This document shows, piece after piece, positions 1-7,318 of a DNA stretch of 8,546 nucleotides. A program made the position numbers and the translations under genes. The stretch spans positions 1 through 8,546 of the forward strand of contig JAJBVU010000006.1 in assembly GCA_020859645.1 (NCBI GenBank), written 5' to 3'. Source of the stretch: Eubacterium sp. (GTDB lineage: Bacteria; Bacillota; Clostridia; Lachnospirales; CAG-274). The number at the start of each line of letters is the position of its first letter. Within the stretch, counting starts at the first letter, position 1. The notes below the pieces were generated by a model. The model ran no database searches. It saw only the letters and a program-made list of their open reading frames with translations, and had not been told where the DNA came from.

Positions 1-93
1 AACGCAGCCTATAGGCACTTCATCGATTTTATAGGCTTTTTTCGCTTCTTCAAGTGCTAAGCACATATAATAATCGTATTTTTCATTATCCAT
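1..93 (-). CDS. tadA: tRNA adenosine(34) deaminase TadA, N-terminal fragment (cut by window edge)
   Basis: Only the first 31 codons lie in the window; the reading frame is open to base 1. The peptide begins MDNEKYDYYMCLALEEAKKA and continues to EVPIGCV. That is the N-terminal helix and first strand of the TadA/CMP-dCMP deaminase fold, where family members usually read ALxxAxxA...EVPVGAV. TadA converts A34 to inosine in the anticodon of tRNA-Arg(ACG) in the cytosol. The catalytic HAE and PCxxC zinc motifs would lie beyond the window edge, so the catalytic part is unseen. The start is supported by a GAGG ribosome site about ten bases upstream (104-107). The gene diverges from the DivIVA-like gene across a short shared promoter region. 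Another deaminase of the same fold is possible, but the EVPIG strand favours TadA. Confidence 0.8.
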   Translation of the reverse strand, partial: MDNEKYDYYMCLALEEAKKAYKIDEVPIGCV

Positions 94-122
94 TAAAAAT
101 CATCCTCAAAAGTTCTTTTTGC

Positions 123-151
123 TTGCAAAAAATATACATTAATGCTATAAT
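123..151 (+). promoter_or_regulatory. Sigma-A-type promoter with extended -10 for the DivIVA-like gene
   Basis: A -35 box TTGCAA (123-128, 4 of 6 consensus bases) lies exactly 17 bases before a perfect -10 box TATAAT (146-151). The -10 is preceded by TGC, an extended -10 motif. The predicted transcript starts near 158 and gives a leader of about 45 bases before the ATG at 203. The boxes are read directly from the sequence; activity is inferred. Its -10 abuts that of the opposing tadA promoter. Confidence 0.65.
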
Positions 152-152
152 G

Positions 153-181
153 ATTATAACATTTTGCGGAAAAGAAGTAAA
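153..181 (-). promoter_or_regulatory. Divergent sigma-A-type promoter for tadA
   Basis: On the minus strand a perfect -10 box TATAAT (158 to 153) is preceded by TGT (extended -10). A -35-like hexamer TTTACT (181 to 176, 4 of 6 bases) lies 17 bases upstream. The predicted start near 146 gives a leader of about 52 bases before the tadA ATG at 93. It is the mirror image of the plus-strand promoter, separated from it by the single base 152. Confidence 0.55.
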
Positions 182-202
182 CCGTTTCAGGGAGGAAAAT
201 TT

Positions 203-697
203 ATGCCGGATTTTAAGATTGTCAGAAAAGGCTATGATACATTTGAGGTAAACAGATTTATAGAAAACCTTCAGAAGCAAATAGATGAATATAAAACAAA
301 GGAAAACTACATAAATCAGGCAATGATAAGTGCTGAAATTGCCGCAGCAGACCTTAAGGCAAGGACGGAAAAGGAAAGGGAAGAAATACTTTCAAAGTCA
401 AAGGCAGAGGCGGCAAAGGCAGTTGAAGAAGCTAAGGCGGAAGGGGAAAGACTTCTTTCCAAAACCCACAACCAAATAGCCCTTATTCACCAAAGAGAAG
501 CGGCAAAGCTTGACGACCTTAAAATTTATATGGAGGATAAAATAGAATATCTTTCCAAATTTAAGGCTGACTATGAAGCTTTGGGAGAAAAGTATTTTAA
601 AAATGCTCAGGACAATGAATATAACAATATTGTCGAGGGCTTAAAAAATGTAATAGGGCTTATAGACGGCTTCAATCAGTCTGATGAAAATCAATAA
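203..697 (+). CDS. DivIVA-family coiled-coil protein (164 aa)
   Basis: The N-terminus contains FKIVRKGYDTFEVNRFIENL (residues 4-23), the conserved DivIVA lipid-binding segment with its GYD..EVN.F core. It is followed by a long, highly charged Ala/Lys/Glu-rich coiled coil (about residues 25-135) and a short acidic tail. There is no signal peptide or membrane helix. Known DivIVA proteins oligomerise and bind curved membrane at septa and poles, recruiting division, wall-synthesis or chromosome partners; the partner here is unknown. In-frame ATG codons exist further upstream (from 164), but the start at 203 is preferred. It has GGAGG (191-195) seven bases before it and opens directly into the conserved domain. 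The gene is short for DivIVA, so it may be a paralogue rather than the main polar determinant. It stands alone between its own promoter and a terminator, and converges on carB. Confidence 0.8.
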   Translation: MPDFKIVRKGYDTFEVNRFIENLQKQIDEYKTKENYINQAMISAEIAAADLKARTEKEREEILSKSKAEAAKAVEEAKAEGERLLSKTHNQIALIHQREAAKLDDLKIYMEDKIEYLSKFKADYEALGEKYFKNAQDNEYNNIVEGLKNVIGLIDGFNQSDENQ

Positions 698-702
698 TGC
701 AT

Positions 703-747
703 AAAAACGCCCCCTGTTCCGAAAACAATCGGTTCAGGGGGCTTTTT
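703..747. terminator. Bidirectional rho-independent terminator between the DivIVA-like gene and carB
   Basis: The arms GCCCCCTG (709-716) and CAGGGGGC (735-742) form an eight-pair GC-rich stem. After a two-base T-T internal mismatch, four more pairs (CCGA with TCGG) surround the loop AAACAA. On the plus strand the stem is followed by TTTTT (743-747). On the minus strand it is followed by G and then five T (707 to 703). It can therefore end both convergent transcripts, starting 11 bases past the stop of the DivIVA-like gene and eight bases past the carB stop. Confidence 0.9.
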
Positions 748-750
748 AAA

Positions 751-3700
751 TTATCTCTTCATATCTCTGTTTATGTCGAAAATATCAAGCTTGTCTCTGT
801 CAATTTGCTTTTCCATAACCTCACACATAGCCTTGACTGTGTCCATAGCTGTGATTATGGTTATAGAGCTTTCAACGGCTGTTCTTCTGATTTTGAAGCC
901 GTCGGAGTTGGCATTGTTGGCTTTTCTCGGAATGTCGATAATAAGGTCGATAACGCCGCTTCTGATTACGTCCAAAACATTGGGAACGCCTTCGCTTATT
1001 TTCTTAACGGACTGAACCTTTATGCCGTTTGCCTTAAGGCTTTCTGCTGTGCCTGAGGTGGCAATAAATCTGCAGCCCATAGCCGCAAAACGTTTAGCAA
1101 TGGGAGCGAAGTTTTTCTGCTCCTTGCTTGTAATCGTGGCAAGAATTGTGCTGCCCGGTTCGGGAATAGTCATTCCGGCGGCAATAAAGCCCTTGTAAAG
1201 TGCATTGTGAAGGTTATAGCCTACGCCCAAAACCTCGCCTGTTGACCTCATTTCAGGGCCTAATGAAACCTCAACCTTGGGAAGCTTCTCCGTTGAGAAA
1301 ACAGGTACTTTGACCGCAACAACCTTGCTTTCGGGGGCAATAGCCGTTCCGTAGCCCATTGATTTAAGCTTTTCACCAAGCATAACCCTTGTTGCAATGT
1401 CGATTACGGGAACGCCTGTTACCTTTGTAATATAAGGCACTGTTCTTGAAGAACGTGGGTTCACCTCGATTATGTTAAGCTCGCCCTTATATTCAATAAA
1501 CTGAATGTTGATCATTCCTATAACGTCCAAAGCAACGGAAATTCTCTGGGTTTCGTCCATAATTGCCTGTTTGATTTCGTCCGAAATGTGCTGAGGCGGA
1601 TAGATTGAAATACTGTCGCCGGAGTGAACGCCTGCTCTTTCCAAATGCTCCATAATTCCGGGGATATAAACGTCCTCGCCGTCGCAGATTGCGTCAACCT
1701 CTATTTCACGTCCGCCTAAATAGCGGTCGATAAGAACAGGGTTCTTGCTGTCTTTATAGAATGCCTCTTCAAGATACTGAACAAGCTCGGCCTTGTTGTG
1801 GGTGATTTCCATACCCTGACCGCCTAAAACGTATGAGGGACGAACCAAAACAGGATAGCCTAAATTCTCGGCAACGTTTATGCCCTCGTCAACATTCCAA
1901 ACGCCTTTGCCCTTGGGACGTCTTATGTTAAGACTTTCCAAAATTGCGTCAAACTTTTCTCTGTCCTCGGCGGCGTCAATATCCTTAGCCTTTGTTCCGA
2001 AAATGGGAATATTCATTTCGTCAAAGAATTTGGCAAGCTTAATGGCTGTCTGACCGCCGAACTGAAGAATAACTCCGTCGGGCTTTTCACGCTCAACAAT
2101 GTTTAAAACGTCCTCTTCTGTCAAAGGCTCGAAATAGAGCTTGTCTGAGGTGTCGAAGTCTGTGGAAACTGTTTCGGGGTTGTTGTTGACAATAATTGTC
2201 TCAATTCCGGCTTTCTTAAGAGCCTTTACACAGTGAACGGAGCAGTAGTCAAACTCAATACCCTGACCAATTCTTATAGGGCCGCTGCCTATAACCATAA
2301 CCTTGTGTCTGTCTGAAACAACAACCTCGTCCTCCTCTTCATAACAGGAGTAATAATAAGGGGTAATCGCTTCAAACTCGCCTGCACAGGTATCAACCAT
2401 TTTGAAAACAGGCATAATATCCCACTTTTTACGCAAAGCATAGATTTCGGGAGGCTCGCACTTAATCATTTTAGCCAAAGCCTTGTCTGAGAAGCCCAGC
2501 TTCTTATAGTGCATAAGGGTTCTCTTGTCGATTTCTTCAAGGGTAAGGGTCTTAAAATCCTCTTCCATTTCTACAAGGTTCTTAATCTTTTCAATAAAGA
2601 ATAAGTCCATGCCCGTAATCTGACATATTTTTTCTATCTTATAGTCTCTGCGGAGCATTTCCGCAAGGTCGAAAATTCTTTCATCGTCAGGTGAAACAAC
2701 GCTCTTTTTAAGCTCTTCAAGGGTCTTTTTCTTAGAGCTTTCTCTTTCCAAGCCGTACTGACCTATTTCAAGGGAACGAATGCCCTTAAGGAGTGCGGAT
2801 TCAAATGATGAGCCGATTGACATAATTTCACCTGTAGCCATCATCTTTGTTCCCAGCTGTCTCTTAGCACCGAAGAACTTGTCGAAGGGCCATCTGGGGA
2901 ACTTAAGAACACAGTAGTCGATTGTAGGCTCGAAACAGGCTGTTGTCTTGCCTGTTACGGCATTGGGAATTTCGTCAAGGTTATAGCCCAAAGCTATTTT
3001 TGCCGCAACCTTGGCGATAGGGTAGCCGGTAGCCTTTGAAGCAAGAGCAGATGAACGGCTTACTCTGGGGTTAATCTCAATAACGGCGTAGTTATAGCTG
3101 TTGGGGTCGAGAGCAAACTGGACGTTGCAGCCGCCCTTAATCTCGATTGAGTTAATGATGTTTATGGCTGCGCTTCTGAGCATCTGATATTCTCTGTCTG
3201 AAAGGGTCAAAGCCGGAGCAACAACGATTGAGTCGCCGGTATGTACACCGACAGGGTCAACATTTTCCATTGAACAAACGGTTATACAGTTGCCTGCGCC
3301 GTCACGCATTACCTCAAACTCTATTTCCTTCCAGCCGGCAATACTCTTTTCTATGAGACACTGACCTACACGGCTTAAGTGAAGTCCCTGGGTCAAAACC
3401 TTTCTAAGTTCTCCCTCGTCCTTACATATACCGCCGCCTGTTCCGCCTAAGGTATAAGCAGGGCGGACAATAACGGGGAAGCCTATCGAATAGGCATATT
3501 CAACCCCTTCTTCAACCCCGGTTACGATGTCCGACTCAACAATGGGCTGATTGGTTCTCTCCATAAGGCTCTTAAACTTGTCTCTGTCCTCGCCTTCTTT
3601 TATAGACGCAATGGAAGTACCTATAACATTAACGTGATATTTATCCAAAATTCCGCTGTCATAAAGCTCACAGCTAAGGTTTAAGCCTGTCTGACCGCCC

Positions 3701-3969
3701 ATTCCGGCAATAATTGAGTCGGGGCGTTCCTTTGCTATAACCTTTTCTACAAAATCTATGGTTAAAGGCTCAATATAGGTGTAATGAGCCATACCTATAT
3801 CGGTCATAATCGTGGCAGGGTTGGAGTTTACCAAAACAACCTCTATGCCCTCTTCTTTAATTGATTCACAAGCCTGAGTTCCCGAATAGTCAAACTCCGC
3901 AGCCTGACCTATAACAATGGGGCCGCTGCCTATAACAAGAACCTTTTTAATGGAATTAACCTTTGGCAT
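751..3969 (-). CDS. carB: Carbamoyl-phosphate synthase large subunit CarB
   Basis: This is the large synthetase subunit: it uses ammonia passed from CarA, bicarbonate and two ATP to make carbamoyl phosphate for pyrimidines and arginine. At 1072 residues it matches the usual full length (about 1070). It shows the duplicated architecture: nucleotide-fold motif VLVIGSGPIVIGQAAEFDYS (10-29) with ATP-grasp 1 ending in EINPRVSRSSALASKATGYP (298-317), then an oligomerisation region (about 400-550). The repeat VMVIGSGPIRIGQGIEFDY (557-575) follows, with ATP-grasp 2 ending in EVNPRSSRT (835-843). The C-terminal MGS-like allosteric domain (about 936-1072) carries TSGTA (971-975), DLIIDIP (1008-1014) and IRRTAVE (1027-1033), the region where UMP or other nucleotides bind in relatives. 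AAGGAG lies nine bases before the ATG. It overlaps the end of carA by 14 bases, pointing to coupled translation, and is the last gene of the operon. No truncation or missing motif was seen. Confidence 0.97.
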   Translation of the reverse strand: MPKVNSIKKVLVIGSGPIVIGQAAEFDYSGTQACESIKEEGIEVVLVNSNPATIMTDIGMAHYTYIEPLTIDFVEKVIAKERPDSIIAGMGGQTGLNLSCELYDSGILDKYHVNVIGTSIASIKEGEDRDKFKSLMERTNQPIVESDIVTGVEEGVEYAYSIGFPVIVRPAYTLGGTGGGICKDEGELRKVLTQGLHLSRVGQCLIEKSIAGWKEIEFEVMRDGAGNCITVCSMENVDPVGVHTGDSIVVAPALTLSDREYQMLRSAAINIINSIEIKGGCNVQFALDPNSYNYAVIEINPRVSRSSALASKATGYPIAKVAAKIALGYNLDEIPNAVTGKTTACFEPTIDYCVLKFPRWPFDKFFGAKRQLGTKMMATGEIMSIGSSFESALLKGIRSLEIGQYGLERESSKKKTLEELKKSVVSPDDERIFDLAEMLRRDYKIEKICQITGMDLFFIEKIKNLVEMEEDFKTLTLEEIDKRTLMHYKKLGFSDKALAKMIKCEPPEIYALRKKWDIMPVFKMVDTCAGEFEAITPYYYSCYEEEDEVVVSDRHKVMVIGSGPIRIGQGIEFDYCSVHCVKALKKAGIETIIVNNNPETVSTDFDTSDKLYFEPLTEEDVLNIVEREKPDGVILQFGGQTAIKLAKFFDEMNIPIFGTKAKDIDAAEDREKFDAILESLNIRRPKGKGVWNVDEGINVAENLGYPVLVRPSYVLGGQGMEITHNKAELVQYLEEAFYKDSKNPVLIDRYLGGREIEVDAICDGEDVYIPGIMEHLERAGVHSGDSISIYPPQHISDEIKQAIMDETQRISVALDVIGMINIQFIEYKGELNIIEVNPRSSRTVPYITKVTGVPVIDIATRVMLGEKLKSMGYGTAIAPESKVVAVKVPVFSTEKLPKVEVSLGPEMRSTGEVLGVGYNLHNALYKGFIAAGMTIPEPGSTILATITSKEQKNFAPIAKRFAAMGCRFIATSGTAESLKANGIKVQSVKKISEGVPNVLDVIRSGVIDLIIDIPRKANNANSDGFKIRRTAVESSITIITAMDTVKAMCEVMEKQIDRDKLDIFDINRDMKR

Positions 3970-5053
3970 TTTTACCCACTCCTTCCGTTATTTTGATAAA
4001 TCTGTCAAACAGAAAACCTACATCAAGGGGCCCGGGTGAAGCCTCGGGGTGGAACTGTACTGTATAAATAGGCTTTGTTTTGTGTCTTATTCCCTCGATT
4101 GAGCCGTCATTAATGTTAATGAAAGAAGCTTCAACATCGTCGGGCAGGTCGCACACAACAAACTCGTGGTTTTGGCTTGTAATATAAACTCTGCCTGTTT
4201 GAGTGTCTTTAACAGGGTGGTTTCCGCCGTGATGACCGAATTTAAGCCTTTTTGTTTTACAGCCCAAAGCAAGTGAAACAACCTGGTTGCCTAAGCAAAT
4301 TCCCAAAATGGGCAGACCTGTTTCTATAATTTTCTTTACGTTTTCAACCACAGTGGGAATGTCCTCCGGGTTTCCGGGGCCGTTTGCCAAAAACAGTGCG
4401 TCGGGCTTGCAGGCTAAAATTTCCTCAGCGGAAGTAAAAGCAGGAAAAACTGTCAGCTTACAGCCTCTTTTGCTCAGCTCTCTTAAAATTCCCTGTTTAA
4501 TTCCGCAGTCCAGAACAGCAAAGTGAGTGCCTATGCCGTTTATAACATATTTTTCTTTAATTGTTACTTCCTCAACGGCGTGCTTGTTTGTGTATGTGTC
4601 AAATTTCTGCTTAATTTGGCTTGGGGTTAAATCGTTGGCACGTGTGGTAATAATTCCTCTCATTGTGCCGTTGTCTCTTAAAACTCTTGTTAAGGCTCTT
4701 GTGTCAATTCCTTCAAGGCCCATAATTTTGTTTTGCTTTAAGAAGCCGTCAATATCCATTTCACAGCGCCAGTTGTTGGGCACTTCGCATTTTTCTCTGA
4801 CAATAAAGCCTTTCAGAAAGGGCTTTCTGCTCTCCATATCTTCAAGGTTTACGCCGTAGTTGCCTATTAAGGGAAAGGTCATAACAACTATCTGTCCGGC
4901 ATAAGAGGGGTCGGTTAAAGTCTCCTGATAGCCTGTCATATTTGTGGTGAAAACAACCTCTCCCACAGTTTCTTTAATGTAGCCGAAGGCTTTGCCGAAA
5001 AATGTTTTGCCGTTCTCTAAAATAAGAGCAGCTTTTATTGTTCTTTTTAGCAT
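3956..5053 (-). CDS. carA: Carbamoyl-phosphate synthase small (glutaminase) subunit CarA
   Basis: CarA hydrolyses glutamine and channels the ammonia to CarB. From the preferred start the protein is 365 residues, close to the usual 355-385. The N-terminal CPSase small-chain domain shows the signature region FFGKAFG...GEVVFTTNMTGYQETLTDPSY (about residues 18-51). The C-terminal class I glutaminase domain carries the nucleophile Cys253 in GICLGNQ, then FGHHGGNHPV, and the His335/Glu337 dyad in QFHPEASPGP. The usual motif is GICLGHQ; here the residue after Gly is Asn, which is not one of the catalytic triad. The start at 5053 is chosen over the ATG at 5062 because AAGGAG sits nine bases before it and directly abuts the earlier ATG. 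The chosen ATG overlaps the pyrF stop as TGATG. It also overlaps carB at its 3' end, consistent with equimolar subunits. Confidence 0.95.
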   Translation of the reverse strand: MLKRTIKAALILENGKTFFGKAFGYIKETVGEVVFTTNMTGYQETLTDPSYAGQIVVMTFPLIGNYGVNLEDMESRKPFLKGFIVREKCEVPNNWRCEMDIDGFLKQNKIMGLEGIDTRALTRVLRDNGTMRGIITTRANDLTPSQIKQKFDTYTNKHAVEEVTIKEKYVINGIGTHFAVLDCGIKQGILRELSKRGCKLTVFPAFTSAEEILACKPDALFLANGPGNPEDIPTVVENVKKIIETGLPILGICLGNQVVSLALGCKTKRLKFGHHGGNHPVKDTQTGRVYITSQNHEFVVCDLPDDVEASFININDGSIEGIRHKTKPIYTVQFHPEASPGPLDVGFLFDRFIKITEGVGKNAKG

Positions 5054-5979
5054 CAGATACATCTCCTTAAGTCATTTTTCATATCTATACACGCCTGTCT
5101 TGCAGCAAGCGCAAAAAGTCTCTCGTCATTATAGCATAACTTGTACTCATCTTTCAAGTGGGCTGCGATAATTCCTCTTGAGCTGTTTACGATTGCACCT
5201 ATTCCGTCTTTGAAGCATACAGCCAGGTCCTCAGCCTTGCCGCCTTGAGCACCGTAGCCGGGAACAAGGAAGAATGTGTGAGGCATAACCTCTCTTAAGC
5301 GTGCAGCCTGTTCTCTGTGGGTTGCCCCAACAACTGCGCCTACCGATGAATAGCCGTTTTCGCCTATAAGCTCCTCGCCCCATTTTTCGATTAAAGCTCC
5401 AACGTGTTCATAAACGGGCTTTCCGTCGCATATAAGATCCTGAAGCTCGCCGCTGTGGGGGTTTGAGGTTTTGGCAAGAACAAATATACCCTTGTCATAT
5501 TTTTTACAGCTGTCAGTAAAGGGTGTAATGCCGTCTGAGCCCAAATAGGGGTTTACGGTAATGAAGTCATGGGGAAGGCTTCCGCAGGGAACTCCGTCAA
5601 TGTCGGCTGCTCCCAAAAGACCCTCTGCATAGGCTTCCGCAGTGGAAGCAATGTCGTTTCTCTTAACGTCGCCTATTACAATAAGACCTTTAAGCTTTGC
5701 ATATTCAACTGTCTTTTCATATGCCTTAAGTCCCTCAATTCCGTATCTTTCATACATAGCTATCTGAGGCTTAACAGCGGGAACAATGTCAAAAACAGCG
5801 TCTATAATCTTTTTGTTGAATTTAAGCATAGACTTTGCTGCTGCTTTGGGGGTCTTTCCGTATTTGGTATAATACTTTTCCGTAATGTAGGTCGGAATGT
5901 AGGAAAGCCTTGGGTCAAGCCCCACAACAGTAGGGTTGCCTGTTTCTTTAATTCTGTCTATAAGTCTGTCGATAATCAT
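5053..5979 (-). CDS. pyrF: Orotidine-5'-phosphate decarboxylase, type 2 (PyrF)
   Basis: PyrF carries out the last step of UMP synthesis, decarboxylating OMP without a cofactor. The 308-residue length and motif set fit the longer type 2 subfamily rather than the roughly 230-residue E. coli type. GLDPR (20-24) opens the barrel. The catalytic Asp/Lys charge network appears as DVKRNDI (104-110: Asp104, Lys106, Asp109) followed by ASTAEAYA. FITVNPYLGSDG (139-150) and KTSNPHSGELQ (170-180) are type 2 hallmarks. PGYGAQGG (240-247) and NSSRGI (265-270) form the phosphate-binding end. Many relatives have Gly where this protein has Asn108. GGAGGG lies eight bases before the ATG. The gene follows pyrC after 29 bases and overlaps the start of carA by one base (TGATG). 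Confidence 0.95.
   Translation of the reverse strand: MIIDRLIDRIKETGNPTVVGLDPRLSYIPTYITEKYYTKYGKTPKAAAKSMLKFNKKIIDAVFDIVPAVKPQIAMYERYGIEGLKAYEKTVEYAKLKGLIVIGDVKRNDIASTAEAYAEGLLGAADIDGVPCGSLPHDFITVNPYLGSDGITPFTDSCKKYDKGIFVLAKTSNPHSGELQDLICDGKPVYEHVGALIEKWGEELIGENGYSSVGAVVGATHREQAARLREVMPHTFFLVPGYGAQGGKAEDLAVCFKDGIGAIVNSSRGIIAAHLKDEYKLCYNDERLFALAARQACIDMKNDLRRCI
5063..5068 (-). promoter_or_regulatory. Ribosome-binding site that decides the carA start
   Basis: AAGGAG on the minus strand ends one base before the ATG at 5062, leaving no spacer, but is nine bases from the ATG at 5053. The second ATG is therefore the workable start. The site lies inside the last codons of pyrF, so ribosomes finishing pyrF can re-initiate on carA. 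Confidence 0.75.
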
Positions 5980-6008
5980 ATAATGTACCCTCCTTCATAA
6001 GATTTATC

Positions 6009-7301
6009 TTATTTTTTCATTAATACACCGTTGTCAACCATAATATATCCGTCAACAATTGTGTAGAGAATTTTTCCTTTAACGGTTCTGCCGCCGAAAG
6101 GTGTGTTTTTGGCTTTCGAAACCATATCTTCTACATCTATTATATACTCACAGTCAGGGTCTGCAATGGTAATATCTGCCGCAGCACCTACACTGAGTGT
6201 ACCTCTGCCGTCGCCTAAAATTTTAGCCGGGTTATAGCTCATTTTTTCAACAAGTCCCGCAGGGGTTAAATATCCGCCGTCTACAAGCTCTGTTTTAGCC
6301 AGGGGGAAGGATGTTTCAAGACCTATAATTCCGTTTAAAGCCTGCTGAAATTCGCAGTTTTTCTCGTCAATGTGGTGAGGAGCATGGTCTGTGGAAATAA
6401 CCTCTATTATGCCGTCTCTCAGGGCTTCTCGTATAGCCTGTCTGTCTGCTTTTGAACGAAGGGGAGGCGCCATTTTGTAGTTTGCGTCATAGTCCGTAAT
6501 GTCCTCGTCACAGAGTGTGAAGTGGTGGGGAGTGGCTTCTGAGGTCACCTTAACTCCTCTTTCCTTAGCCTGTTTAATAAGAGTGACAGAACCCTTTGTG
6601 CTTATGTGGCAAAGGTGAATAGGGGTGTGAGTGCTTTCCGCCAAAATCATATCACGGGCAACAATAACCTCTTCACTGTCATTTGAAATTCCCCCAAGCC
6701 CCATAAAGGCAGCCTGTTCTCCGGCGTTCATCTGACCCTTGCCTGTAAGTGAAGGATCCTCGCAGTGGTCGAAAATAGGCAGCTTAAACATAGAGGCATA
6801 TCTCATAGCATTTTTCATAAGCGCCGCATTGAGAACGCTTTTTCCGTCTTCTGAAAGGGCGCAGATACCGGCTGAAGCCATTTTGCCTATGTCTGACAGC
6901 TCTTCCCCCTGCATACCCTTAGAAATCGAGCCTATGGGCAGAACGTGAACGATGCCTGCTCTTTGGGCTTTAAGCTTTATAAATTCAACAATTATATCAT
7001 TGTCTGTAACAGGGTTTGTGTTAGGCATACAGCAGACCGTTGTAAAGCCGCCCATAGCCGCAGCCCTTGAACCTGTTCTGATAGTTTCCTTTCTTTCAAA
7101 GCCCGGTTCTCTGAAGTGAACGTGAAGGTCAATAAGCCCGGGCATAACCCATTTTCCCTCTGCGTTTATAACTCTGTCAGCCTGTTCTTCTATATTTTCC
7201 GAAACCTTTTTAATCTGTCCGTCTTTAACATATATGTCGCAGACCTTATCGATACCGTTAGCCGGGTCGATAACTCTGCCGCCTTTTATAAGTATGCTCA
7301 T
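6009..7301 (-). CDS. pyrC: Dihydroorotase, class I zinc amidohydrolase (PyrC)
   Basis: PyrC catalyses reversible cyclisation of carbamoyl-aspartate to dihydroorotate, step three of the pathway. The 430-residue length and layout fit class I dihydroorotases of Gram-positive bacteria. The metal-ligand series is complete by position and motif: His60 and His62 in DLHVHFREPG, Asp152 in SEDG, His179 in FDHCED, His232 in CHIST, and Asp305 in STDHAPH. MPNTNP (92-97) contributes to substrate binding. A small beta domain is built from both termini (GGRVIDPANG near the start, GGRTVKGKI near residues 403-411). AAAGGAG lies nine bases before the ATG. The gap to pyrB is only 17 bases, so the two are cotranscribed. 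Noncatalytic dihydroorotase-like or hydantoinase paralogues exist, but the full ligand set and the operon argue for an active PyrC. Confidence 0.96.
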   Translation of the reverse strand: MSILIKGGRVIDPANGIDKVCDIYVKDGQIKKVSENIEEQADRVINAEGKWVMPGLIDLHVHFREPGFERKETIRTGSRAAAMGGFTTVCCMPNTNPVTDNDIIVEFIKLKAQRAGIVHVLPIGSISKGMQGEELSDIGKMASAGICALSEDGKSVLNAALMKNAMRYASMFKLPIFDHCEDPSLTGKGQMNAGEQAAFMGLGGISNDSEEVIVARDMILAESTHTPIHLCHISTKGSVTLIKQAKERGVKVTSEATPHHFTLCDEDITDYDANYKMAPPLRSKADRQAIREALRDGIIEVISTDHAPHHIDEKNCEFQQALNGIIGLETSFPLAKTELVDGGYLTPAGLVEKMSYNPAKILGDGRGTLSVGAAADITIADPDCEYIIDVEDMVSKAKNTPFGGRTVKGKILYTIVDGYIMVDNGVLMKK

Positions 7302-7318
7302 TTAAAACCGCTCCTTTC

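Noticed and set aside
164..202. Upstream in-frame ATG adding 13 residues to the DivIVA-like protein
   Set aside because: It has no ribosome site, whereas GGAGG at 191-195 is ideally placed for the ATG at 203, and the extra residues precede the conserved N-terminal domain.
54..280. Two open frames of about 65 codons on both strands across the tadA/DivIVA-like intergenic region
   Set aside because: They cross the promoter region and overlap the real genes in other frames. They lack convincing ribosome sites, and their composition looks like translated AT-rich DNA.
697..1056. Plus-strand open frames of 80-119 codons opposite carB
   Set aside because: They are antisense shadows of the well-conserved carB frame, lack ribosome sites, and begin at or beyond the terminator of the DivIVA-like gene.
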